From: an uncultured Odoribacter sp.
GTDB taxonomy: Bacteria > Bacteroidota > Bacteroidia > Bacteroidales > Marinifilaceae
DNA length: 45,044 nucleotides
Reading direction: 5' to 3'
Assembly: GCA_900544025.1 (NCBI GenBank)
Contig: UQTM01000022.1
Location: 1 to 45,044, forward strand
The notes under the pieces were generated by a model. The model ran no database searches. It was not told the origin of the DNA and saw only the letters and a list, made by a program, of their open reading frames with translations. Positions 26,366-34,836 of this stretch are shown piece by piece. Positions within the stretch are counted from its first letter, which is position 1. Every line of letters starts with the position of its first letter. The translations under genes and the position numbers were made by a program.

Positions 26366-27484
26366 CTATTTCTTTTCAACGGGTTTTACTGTCATTCCGG
26401 GGCGTACGCTCATCAGGGCTTCCACCACATAACGGTCGTTTGCAGTGATTCCTCCGGTGATTTCCCGCATCCCTCCGGCGAGTACACCTACCTGCAACGG
26501 ACGGAGAGCGATTTTGTCGTCTTTATCGACGATATATACAAATCGTCCTGCCTGGTTTGTTCCGATGGAAGTTTCGGGAATGACCAGAGCCTGGGGGACT
26601 TGTTTGTAAGGGACTTTTACTTTAACATACATACCGCTCAATAGTTTCTCGTCGGGATTGGGCACGATAGCCCTGACGGTTACCGTTCCGGTCTGTAAAT
26701 CTACGTTAGGAGCGGTGTAATCCAGTTCTCCTTTCCAGGTTTCGTCGGGATTGTTGGCATTTATAACATACAGGGGCAGGAAAGCCGAGTCTTTCTTGTT
26801 TTCCGGAATGATTACCGGGGGAAGATTCTGGAATTCGGCATAAGCCATATTGAAATAGGCATAGAGTAATTTGTCCTTATACATCGTGGCTAAAGTTACG
26901 GGTTGCACCGATCCTCCTACGAAATTGGATTTATCCACTAAGTTCCGGGAAACCCTTCCATCGAAAGGGGCTTTGATGTAGCAATAGTTCAGGTTGGTTT
27001 GTGCTGTGTTCAGCTGGGCTTTGGCATCCTGAAGGCTTGCCAGTGCTGCATGATAATTGGATTGTGCCTGGATATAATCGATTTCGCTGATCGCTTTACC
27101 GGGCAAGGCTTCTTTCATTTTTTCATATTGCGATTTGGCATAGTTCAGTTTTGCCTGCATGCTTTTCATCTGTGCGCGGGCTGCATCCAGCTGGTCGAGG
27201 TAAGGCTGGGGTTCTATGACGAAAAGCGTTGTCCCGGCTTTGACGAATTGTCCCGGGATAAATTGTATCTTTTCGAGGAAACCCGATACCCTCGCCACCA
27301 GATTCACGGTCTGCACGGCTTCGAGGTAAGCCGGATATTCATATTCGTAAGTGATGTCTTGCCGGACGGGTGTAGCCACTACTATTTCGGGAGTGGGTGT
27401 GGTGTTTGCCTGGCTTTGTTTTTTGTGTTTGCAGCCGGATAGCAGCAAAAGCAGGATGCAGATAGAATATAATAGCGGTTTCAT
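26366..27484 (-). CDS. RND efflux periplasmic adaptor (membrane fusion protein), lipoprotein
   Basis: 372 aa with lipobox LLSGC (Cys18), so membrane-anchored by lipid. The lipoyl half-motif VNLVARVSGFLEKIQFIPGQFVKAGTTLFVIEP is followed by a long alpha-hairpin (about 80-160, rich in Ala/Gln/Lys). The second lipoyl half is NLNYCYIKAPFDGRVSRN. Beta-barrel and membrane-proximal domains follow (TGTVTVRAIVPNPDEKLLSGMYVKVKV). It bridges pump and outer-membrane factor. Encoded 25 bases after the outer-membrane factor gene and separated from the pump gene by the antisense lipoprotein. Confidence 0.94.
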   Translation of the reverse strand: MKPLLYSICILLLLLSGCKHKKQSQANTTPTPEIVVATPVRQDITYEYEYPAYLEAVQTVNLVARVSGFLEKIQFIPGQFVKAGTTLFVIEPQPYLDQLDAARAQMKSMQAKLNYAKSQYEKMKEALPGKAISEIDYIQAQSNYHAALASLQDAKAQLNTAQTNLNYCYIKAPFDGRVSRNLVDKSNFVGGSVQPVTLATMYKDKLLYAYFNMAYAEFQNLPPVIIPENKKDSAFLPLYVINANNPDETWKGELDYTAPNVDLQTGTVTVRAIVPNPDEKLLSGMYVKVKVPYKQVPQALVIPETSIGTNQAGRFVYIVDKDDKIALRPLQVGVLAGGMREITGGITANDRYVVEALMSVRPGMTVKPVEKK

Positions 27485-27509
27485 AAGTTATGCTTTTATC
27501 GTTTTGAAT

Positions 27510-28874
27510 TTATTTTACGGTTTCGGGGGTGTTCCAGCCTCCTCCTAAGGCTTTATATAGCTGGATCATATAGAGAAGTACCGAGCTTTTGGAGGATACC
27601 AGCGTATTTTCGTAACTGAACACATTTCGTTGGGAATCGAGTACGCTCTGATAGTCTGCCAGTCCTTTTTGATACAAATCGACGGCATAGTCCAGCGTGA
27701 CTTTAATCTGTTCCAACGCCTGCCGGTCGGCATCTAATTGCTGGAGGGAGCGGTTGTATGCGATCATAGCGTCGTCCACTTCCTGCAAGGCGGTAAACAG
27801 GGTGTTGTTGTAGTCGTTAATACCCTGTTCGAGTTGTAATTGTGCCGAACGTGCCGTTTCTACCAATTCCCTGCCGCTGAAGATCGTCCATTTGACCGCC
27901 GGGCTGATCTGCCAGGCCAGGTTCTCTTTTTTGAACATTTTTTTGAAGTATTCCGAGCCATAGCCTAAACTGCCTGTGACGTAAAATTTAGGCCACCAGT
28001 CGGCCCTGGAAGCTCCCGCTGCTGCGGCTAAAGCGTCCATTGTCCGTTCGGCTGCCCGGAGGTCCGGACGGCGGCGGATCAGGTCGGCAGGAATCCCGGC
28101 CACCGGAAATCCGGGTCTCGAGGGCAGAGGGCTGATTTGTAGCAGGCTGTCGCGTAGCGTGGCGGAATATTCCCCGGTCAGTACGACGATCGAATTTGCC
28201 TGGCTGTAAATGGCTGCCTCTATGCCCGGGATGGTGGCCTGGGTTTGCAGCCAAAGCCCGCGTGCCTGTGCCACGGTCAGTTTCGAAGCCAGTCCCACCT
28301 GTAATTTCGTTTCGTTCAGCTGTAATATTTCTTCCTGCGATTTCAGATTATGGCGGGCGACCTCTAATTGTTCCTGATACGTGCGGAGTTGTATATAGGC
28401 GGTGGCGAGTTGTGCCGTGAGCGATACCATCACTCCCCGGTAATCCTCCTGCGAAGCGAGGTAGTACTGTTTTTGTGATTTTACGTTTTTCCGGATGTTG
28501 CCGAATACGTCTATCTCCCAGCTCATAGAGAGGCCTGCCTGTCCTATCCGGCTATACGAGTCGGAATGGTCGATTCCCAGGCTGCTTTTTTCCGGGCTAT
28601 AGTCTGCCGAGACGCCGATTTCCGGATAATAAGCGCTTTTACTGATGCGTAAGCGGCTTTTAGCCAGTTCGATATTCTTGACGGCATTCGAAAGGTCGTA
28701 GTTATTGGCTATTGCTTTTTCGATTAAAGCCGTGAGCGTCGAATCGCCGAAAAGCTGCCACCAGGTGTCGTTGTCGGGTAGCTGTTGCTGTAAATTCATA
28801 GTAGAATCCTGTTGCGCCATCAGGCTCAAAGTCAGACATTCCAATAATAGAAGCAGGATAATGATACGTTTCAT
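27510..28874 (-). CDS. RND outer-membrane factor, TolC/NodT family
   Basis: 454 aa with a signal peptide (IIILLLLLECLTLSLMAQQ). It has the family motifs WWQLFGDSTLTALIEKAIANNYDL near the N-terminus and PVAGIPADLIRRRPDLRAAER in the middle. The C-terminal end is YQSVLDSQRNVFSYEN then LYKALGGGWN. No lipobox cysteine is seen at the expected place, unlike the paralogue at 33442. First gene of the left RND transcription unit, so the order is outer-membrane factor, adaptor, then the interrupted pump, unlike the right-hand operon. Confidence 0.94.
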   Translation of the reverse strand: MKRIIILLLLLECLTLSLMAQQDSTMNLQQQLPDNDTWWQLFGDSTLTALIEKAIANNYDLSNAVKNIELAKSRLRISKSAYYPEIGVSADYSPEKSSLGIDHSDSYSRIGQAGLSMSWEIDVFGNIRKNVKSQKQYYLASQEDYRGVMVSLTAQLATAYIQLRTYQEQLEVARHNLKSQEEILQLNETKLQVGLASKLTVAQARGLWLQTQATIPGIEAAIYSQANSIVVLTGEYSATLRDSLLQISPLPSRPGFPVAGIPADLIRRRPDLRAAERTMDALAAAAGASRADWWPKFYVTGSLGYGSEYFKKMFKKENLAWQISPAVKWTIFSGRELVETARSAQLQLEQGINDYNNTLFTALQEVDDAMIAYNRSLQQLDADRQALEQIKVTLDYAVDLYQKGLADYQSVLDSQRNVFSYENTLVSSKSSVLLYMIQLYKALGGGWNTPETVK

Positions 28875-28911
28875 GTTTTAACTATTTCATAAATGCCTAT
28901 ACGAGAACTTT

Positions 28912-28972
28912 TTGTGGAATGTTGTGGAATTATTTGTTCCGTTTGTAGAATAAATACACAGAAACTTGGAAT
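28912..28972. repeat. Helically phased TGGAAT direct repeats between the two RND operons
   Basis: TTGTGGAAT occurs at 28912-28920 and 28922-28930, TTGTAGAAT at 28943-28951, and a looser TTGGAAT core ends at 28972. The GGAAT/AGAAT cores begin at 28916, 28926, 28947 and 28968, so spacings are 10, 21 and 21 bases, which puts them on one DNA face. This suits cooperative binding of a regulator in the divergent 232-base promoter region. No TAnnTTTG box is clear for either operon. Confidence 0.4.
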
Positions 28973-29106
28973 TGTTTTAAAACAGGTGTTTTGTTATCTT
29001 GCTGGTAATCAATTATTTTTTGTAATTCTCAAAATTTGGAACACATTTTATATTGTTTTTCGTATCAACATGATAGAATGGATCAATTATTATAGAACAA
29101 ATTAAA

Positions 29107-30297
29107 ATGAGGTGTAGAAATTTTGTGGGATGGGCGGCTTGCCTGCTGCTCGTCACATTTACCAGTTGTAAAAAAGAAAAAGTGCAGGAAGGGATTCCGG
29201 TAGTAGTGGAAAAAGCCGGAGTTCAGGATGTGGAAATTTATGGGGATTATGTGGGGCGTATCCGTGCCCGCCAGTTTGTGGAAGTGAGGGCGAGAGTGGA
29301 AGGTTATCTGGAAAAGATGCTGTTCGAAGAGGGGAAGCGGGTATCGCGTAATCAGATATTGTTTATCATCAATCAGGATTTATACCGGGCTCACGTGGAC
29401 AAGGCTTCCGCTCAGCTGAAAAAAGATCAGGCCCAGGAGTTGAAAACGGCACGTGATTTGGAGCGGTTGCGTCCCCTGTATGAGCAAAATGCCGCCAGCC
29501 AGCTGGATTTGGATAACGCTGTCGCCGCTTATGAAAGTGCCCGGGCCAATGTGGCCATGAGTAAAGCGGATTTAGCACAGGCAGAATTGGAATTGGGTTA
29601 TACGATCGTTCGGTCGCCCATCGACGGGTATATCGGGGAGCGTTCTGCGGATATCGGAACGCTGGTAGGTCCCGGTTCGAAATCTTTATTGGCGACGGTG
29701 GTTTCGAGCGATACCGTTTTAGTGGATTTCAGTTTAACGGCTTTGGACTATTTGCGCAGCCAGCAGCGTAATGTGCGTTTGGGGGAACAGGATGCCACGC
29801 GTTCCTGGCAACCGTCGATCACGGTGACCCTGGCGGACAATTCGGTGTATCCTGAAAAAGGATTGGTGGATTTTGCCGAGCCGCAGGTCGATCCGAAGAC
29901 CGGAACTTTCGGAGTACGGGCGGAACTTGCCAATCCCGACCATAAGCTATTGCCGGGACAGTTTACCAAAGTGAAATTGCTGCTGGATGTGCGGGAAAAT
30001 GCCGTGGTCGTTCCCATCCGGGCGGTTGCCATCGAGAAAGGCGGGGCGCATGTGTATGTGATGCGGCGCGATTGGACGGCGGAAAAGCGTTTTATCGAGA
30101 CCGGGCCTGAATTTGGAAATTATATTGTGGTGGAGCGTGGCCTCGGACCGGACGAAATGATCGTAACGGAAGGTTATCACAAGCTGACACCGGGAGTGTT
30201 GCTGGCTCCGCAGACCGCTGGCGGGAAAGATATGCAGAATGAGGTCGTAACGGATAGTTTGAGCGGGACACAGGTTGAAAAACAAGCAGAAGTTTAA
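29107..30297 (+). CDS. RND efflux periplasmic adaptor, AcrA/MexA-type lipoprotein
   Basis: 396 aa with lipid cysteine C21 in VTFTSCKKEK. It has the lipoyl half VEVRARVEGYLEKMLFEEGKRV, an alpha-hairpin (about 95-155, including LRPLYEQNAASQLDLDNAV), the second half LGYTIVRSPIDGYIGER, and the barrel segment VDPKTGTFGVRAELANPDHKLLPGQFTKV. First gene of the right operon, followed after 11 bases by its pump. It differs clearly in sequence from the left adaptor, so the two systems are not a recent duplication. Confidence 0.95.
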   Translation: MRCRNFVGWAACLLLVTFTSCKKEKVQEGIPVVVEKAGVQDVEIYGDYVGRIRARQFVEVRARVEGYLEKMLFEEGKRVSRNQILFIINQDLYRAHVDKASAQLKKDQAQELKTARDLERLRPLYEQNAASQLDLDNAVAAYESARANVAMSKADLAQAELELGYTIVRSPIDGYIGERSADIGTLVGPGSKSLLATVVSSDTVLVDFSLTALDYLRSQQRNVRLGEQDATRSWQPSITVTLADNSVYPEKGLVDFAEPQVDPKTGTFGVRAELANPDHKLLPGQFTKVKLLLDVRENAVVVPIRAVAIEKGGAHVYVMRRDWTAEKRFIETGPEFGNYIVVERGLGPDEMIVTEGYHKLTPGVLLAPQTAGGKDMQNEVVTDSLSGTQVEKQAEV

Positions 30298-30308
30298 AAC
30301 GGGAAAAT

Positions 30309-33300
30309 ATGAAGATGTCTTTTTTTATTGACCGCCCGATCTTTTCGGCGGTACTCTCTATATTGATCGTGGTGTTAGGATGTATCGGGCTTTTTTTACT
30401 TCCCGTAGATCAATATCCACAGATCACTCCTCCTATGGTGAAGATTTCCGCTTCCTATCCGGGGGCGAGTGCACAGACCGTTTCGCAGGCGGTGGCCACT
30501 CCTATCGAGCAGGAATTGAACGGAACTCCGGGTATGTTGTATATGGAATCGAGCAGTTCCAATTCCGGAGGTTTGTCGATCAGCGTGACTTTTGATATTT
30601 CTACGAATCCGGAACTGGCCGCCGTAGAGATACAGAACCGGGTGAAACTGGCCGAGTCGCGTTTGCCTGCCGAAGTGATACAGAACGGTATTTCGGTGGA
30701 AAAACAGTCTTCCAATCAGTTGATGACTTTGACGCTGACTTCGGACGATCCGCGTTTCGACGAGATTTATTTAAGTAATTTTGCGACGATCAATGTGCTG
30801 GATATTATCCGGCGTATTCCCGGAGTGGGCCGGGTGTCGAATATCGGTAGCCGCTATTATGGAATGTGCATCTGGGTGATGCCCGACCGTATGGCGAATT
30901 TCGGATTGACGGTGAAGGATTTGCAGGACGCCCTGAAAGACCAGAATCGCGAATCGGCTGCCGGGGAATTGGGTAAACAGCCGATCAGCGGGCAGGATAT
31001 TACAATCCCGATTACGACACAGGGACGTTTATCTACGGTCAATGAATTTGAAGAGATCGTTGTGCGTGCCAATCCGGACGGCTCTATTATCCGTCTGCGG
31101 GATGTGGCACGGGTGTCGCTGGAGGCGTCGTCTTATTCCACGGAGAGCGGAATGAACGGTAAAAATGCGGCGGTACTGGGGATTTATACCCTGCCGGGAG
31201 CGAATGCCGTGGAAGTGGCCGAGAATGTGAGAAAGACGATGAAAGAACTCAGTAAGAATTTTCCCGAAGGCCTGAATTATGAGATCCCTTTCGATATTAC
31301 CAGTTATATTTCCCAGTCGATACACGAGGTGTATAAGACATTGTTCGAAGCCTTGATTCTGGTCGTGCTGGTGGTATTCCTTTCGTTACAAAACTGGCGG
31401 GCATCGCTGGTGCCTTTGGTGGCTGTGCCTATCTCCCTGATCGGTACGTTCGGGGTGATGCTGGTGCTGGGCTTCTCGCTTAACCTGCTGACTTTGCTGG
31501 GTTTGATCCTGTCTATCGGTATTGTGGTGGACGATGCTATCGTGGTGGTGGAAGCCGTGGAGAATTATATGGAAAAAGAAGGCCTGTCCCCGTATGAAGC
31601 CACGAAAAAAGCAATGCAGGGGTTGACCGGGGCTTTGATTGCGACATCGCTGGTGCTGGCTGCCGTGTTTGTTCCGGTTAGTTTCTTAGGCGGGATCACG
31701 GGTTTGCTGTATCGGCAATTCGCCATTACGATTGTGGTGTCGGTATTGATTTCGGCTGTCGTGGCATTGACGCTGAGCCCGGCGATGTGTGCTTTGCTTT
31801 TACGTCCTGCCCACGGTAGAAAGAATTTTGTTTTCCGGAAAATCAACGATTGGCTTGCAACAGGAAACCGGAAATATACCGGGATCATCGGAAAAGCGCT
31901 TGCTAATCCCCGGCGGGTACTTGCGGGATTCGGGATGGTGCTGGTGTTTATTTTCGTATTGAATAAAGTGGTTCCGAGTAGTTTTATGCCGGAAGAAGAC
32001 CAGGGATATTTTAAAGTGGAATTGGAATTGCCGGAGGGTGCTACTTTGGAGAGGACGCGTGAGGTAACGGACCGGGCTGTGGAATTTGTGACCGCTCTTC
32101 CGGCTGTGGATTATGTGCAGAACGTCACCGGTTCCAGTCCCCGGGTAGGGACGAATCAGGCGCGTGCAGAACTGACGGTGATTTTGAAGCCCTGGGAAGA
32201 CCGGAAAGGGAACGGGCAAAGCGTGGATGTGGTGATGGAAGAGGTGAGAAAGGAATTGAAGAAGTATCCGGAGGCGAAGACTTATCTTTCCAAGCCTCCT
32301 GTCATTCCGGGATTGGGAACTTCCGGCGGTTTCGAATTGCAGGTGGAAGCCAGGGGAGGTGCATCGTTCGAGAATTTGGTGACGGCCGTGGACACTTTAA
32401 TGAAGTATGCTTCGCAGAGCAAGGTACTCACCGGGTTGTCGTCTTCTTTGCAGGCGGAAATCCCCCAGCTTTATTTTGATGTGGATCGCGACAAAGCGAA
32501 ATTTTTAGGCGTGCCGATGTCCGATATATTTTCTACGATGAAGGCTTATACCGGATCGGTTTATGTGAACGATTTCAATATGTTTAACCGGGTGTATAAA
32601 GTATATATTCAGGCAGAGGCTCCTTACCGGGCAAACCGGGAGAATATCAATCTGTTTTTCGTCCGTACTTCGGGCGGGGATATGGTGCCGCTTACGGCGC
32701 TGGGAGATTCGCGGTACACCACCGGCCCCGGTAATATCCGTCGTTTCAATATGTTTACCACTTCCGTGATCAGAGGATCGGCTGCACCCGGTTATAGTTC
32801 GGGAGAAGCAATGCGCGAGATGGAAAAGATTGCGAAAGAGCGTTTGCCGGAAAATATCGGAGTGGAGTGGAGCGGTCTGTCCTATCAGGAAAAAAAGGCA
32901 GAAGGGCAGATGGGGCTGGTGATGGCTTTGGTATTCCTGTTCGTGTTCCTGTTCCTCGCTGCGTTGTATGAAAGCTGGCTTGTGCCGGTGTCGGTGCTGT
33001 TGTCTTTGCCTGTCGCTGCTTTAGGGGCTTATCTGGGGATTTGGGTTTTCGGGCTCGATAACGATATTTATTTCCAGATCGGTTTGGTGACTTTGGTGGG
33101 GCTGGCGGCTAAAAATGCGATTTTGATCGTGGAGTTCGCCAAATTGGAAGTGGACAAGGGGACGGATGTCGTTACTGCCGCTTTGCAGGCTGCCTCTCTC
33201 CGGTTCCGGCCGATTCTGATGACTTCGCTTGCTTTCGTTTTGGGAATGCTGCCTTTGGTGCTGGCTTCCGGTCCAGGTTCCGCCAGCCGTCATTCTATCG

Positions 33301-33425
33301 GTACCGGGGTGTTTTTCGGGATGATCACCGCCATTACGGTGGGTATCGTGTTAGTGCCTTTCTTTTTTGTTATGGTGTATAAGGTGAAAGAAAAAATCGG
33401 GGCGATAAAATGGAAAAGATTTTAA
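30309..33425 (+). CDS. RND (HAE1/AcrB-type) inner-membrane efflux pump, second system
   Basis: 1038 aa. TM1 begins MKMSFFIDRPIFSAVLSILIVV. Proton-relay aspartates D408-D409 are in SIGIVVDDAIVVVEA, and the TM10 lysine is in VGLAAKNAILIVEFAKLE. Porter-domain landmarks include YPGASAQTVSQAVATPIEQ and PPVIPGLGTSGGFELQ. Full length for the family; exports hydrophobic or amphiphilic compounds by proton antiport with the flanking adaptor and outer-membrane factor. An alternative start at the third codon (30315) is possible. The outer-membrane factor gene follows almost immediately. Confidence 0.96.
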   Translation: MKMSFFIDRPIFSAVLSILIVVLGCIGLFLLPVDQYPQITPPMVKISASYPGASAQTVSQAVATPIEQELNGTPGMLYMESSSSNSGGLSISVTFDISTNPELAAVEIQNRVKLAESRLPAEVIQNGISVEKQSSNQLMTLTLTSDDPRFDEIYLSNFATINVLDIIRRIPGVGRVSNIGSRYYGMCIWVMPDRMANFGLTVKDLQDALKDQNRESAAGELGKQPISGQDITIPITTQGRLSTVNEFEEIVVRANPDGSIIRLRDVARVSLEASSYSTESGMNGKNAAVLGIYTLPGANAVEVAENVRKTMKELSKNFPEGLNYEIPFDITSYISQSIHEVYKTLFEALILVVLVVFLSLQNWRASLVPLVAVPISLIGTFGVMLVLGFSLNLLTLLGLILSIGIVVDDAIVVVEAVENYMEKEGLSPYEATKKAMQGLTGALIATSLVLAAVFVPVSFLGGITGLLYRQFAITIVVSVLISAVVALTLSPAMCALLLRPAHGRKNFVFRKINDWLATGNRKYTGIIGKALANPRRVLAGFGMVLVFIFVLNKVVPSSFMPEEDQGYFKVELELPEGATLERTREVTDRAVEFVTALPAVDYVQNVTGSSPRVGTNQARAELTVILKPWEDRKGNGQSVDVVMEEVRKELKKYPEAKTYLSKPPVIPGLGTSGGFELQVEARGGASFENLVTAVDTLMKYASQSKVLTGLSSSLQAEIPQLYFDVDRDKAKFLGVPMSDIFSTMKAYTGSVYVNDFNMFNRVYKVYIQAEAPYRANRENINLFFVRTSGGDMVPLTALGDSRYTTGPGNIRRFNMFTTSVIRGSAAPGYSSGEAMREMEKIAKERLPENIGVEWSGLSYQEKKAEGQMGLVMALVFLFVFLFLAALYESWLVPVSVLLSLPVAALGAYLGIWVFGLDNDIYFQIGLVTLVGLAAKNAILIVEFAKLEVDKGTDVVTAALQAASLRFRPILMTSLAFVLGMLPLVLASGPGSASRHSIGTGVFFGMITAITVGIVLVPFFFVMVYKVKEKIGAIKWKRF

Positions 33426-33441
33426 TTTGAGAAGTATGGTT

Positions 33442-34836
33442 ATGAAATATAAACTGTGGATTGTTTTTGCCGGGTTGGTTTTTATGTTGGCCTCCTGTAA
33501 GATCGGGAAGAAATACACCCGCCCGGAATTAAACCTGCCGGAAGAGATTGCCGGAGTGAAGGGAGACAGTGTGTCGGTGGATTCGATAAATTGGTGGGAT
33601 TTATATACCGATCCCGTATTGCAGCGGTTGATCGTGCGGACTTTGGAATATAATCAGGATATGCTGATTGCTGCCGCCCGGGTGAAGGAGTTGATGGCGC
33701 TTCAGCGGATAGATAAGGCGGATTTGTTTCCCAAAGTGGATGCGAAAGTGCATGCAGACCGGGAGCACGACCAAACGCCGGACAATACGTTTGAGTTAAA
33801 AGCTTTGCTGTCGTGGGAACTCGATTTGTGGGGAAAATTACGGTGGGCGAATCAGGCGGCTATTTCCGGGTATTTGCAAAGTGTGGAGGGGAAAAGGGCC
33901 TTGCAGCTCAGTTTGGTGGCGCAGGTTGCCCAATCTTATTTCGAATTGACGGCGCTGGACCAGGAGCTGGCCATTGTCAATCAGACTTTGGCGGCACGCC
34001 GGGAAGGAGTGCGGCTGGCTAAGCTGAGGTTCGAAGGGGGGCTGACGTCCGAGACTTCTTTGCGGCAGGCGCAGGTGGAACTGGCGCGCACCCAGACCCT
34101 GACGCCCGAACTGGAACGGAAAATCCGTTTGAAAGAGAATGAGATTTCTTTGCTTACAGGCCAGTATCCGGGGAAAGTGGAACGGGGAAAGCATATTGTG
34201 GGACAGCATTTACCGGATTCGATTCCGGTGGGACTGCCGTCGGAATTGTTGGAACGCCGCCCGGATATCCGGCAGGCGGAGGATAAGCTAAAGGCCGCCC
34301 ATGCCAAAGTGGGAGTGGCATATACCAGCATGTTCCCTAAGATTACTTTAACCGGGCATTACGGTTTGGAAAGCAATGCGCTGAGCGACTTTCTGAAATC
34401 GCCTTATTTCTTTGTAGGCGGCGAGTTGTTGTCTCCCCTCTTCAATATGGGGAAAAACCGGGCGAAGCTGAAAGCTGCCAGAGCCGTTCAGGAACAGGAA
34501 ACCTATAATTATCAGAAAGCGGTGCTGAATGCGTTTACCGAGGTAAACAACGCCCTGATCACTTCCCGGAAAAGCCGGGAGATCAGAGAGTCGCGCCAAA
34601 ATCTGGAGAATGCCGCCCGTTCATATATGGACTTAGCCACCTTGCAGTATATCAACGGAGTGATTAGCTATATAGATGTGCTCGACGCCCAGCGTGGATA
34701 TTTCGATGCTCAGATCGGGTTGAACAATGCGATCCGGGATGAGTTGCTGGCTGCGGTCAATCTTTATAAGGCGCTTGGAGGCGGCTTTCAATCTCCCGCA
34801 AATTCTCCATTTTCTTCTTCCGCAGAAAACCGTTGA
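33442..34836 (+). CDS. RND outer-membrane factor, NodT-family lipoprotein
   Basis: 464 aa from ATG 33442. ATG 33436 is also possible, but GAGAAG at 33429-33434 spaces better to 33442. Lipobox LASC (Cys19) and the canonical GKKYTRPELNLPEEI follow. Later motifs are VDSINWWDLYTDPVLQRLI, VGLPSELLERRPDIRQAE, and YIDVLDAQRGYFDAQ then LYKALGGGF. Third gene of the right RND operon. Its last 80 bases, including the conserved LYKALGGG end, overlap the 3' end of the convergent ABC-F gene, and no terminator is visible. Confidence 0.94.
   Translation: MKYKLWIVFAGLVFMLASCKIGKKYTRPELNLPEEIAGVKGDSVSVDSINWWDLYTDPVLQRLIVRTLEYNQDMLIAAARVKELMALQRIDKADLFPKVDAKVHADREHDQTPDNTFELKALLSWELDLWGKLRWANQAAISGYLQSVEGKRALQLSLVAQVAQSYFELTALDQELAIVNQTLAARREGVRLAKLRFEGGLTSETSLRQAQVELARTQTLTPELERKIRLKENEISLLTGQYPGKVERGKHIVGQHLPDSIPVGLPSELLERRPDIRQAEDKLKAAHAKVGVAYTSMFPKITLTGHYGLESNALSDFLKSPYFFVGGELLSPLFNMGKNRAKLKAARAVQEQETYNYQKAVLNAFTEVNNALITSRKSREIRESRQNLENAARSYMDLATLQYINGVISYIDVLDAQRGYFDAQIGLNNAIRDELLAAVNLYKALGGGFQSPANSPFSSSAENR

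Noticed and set aside
28893..29105. 70-aa plus-strand frame in the divergent RND spacer
   Set aside because: Cys/Ile-rich composition typical of AT-rich noncoding DNA. It covers the phased repeats and ends 1 base before the adaptor start, with no recognisable features.
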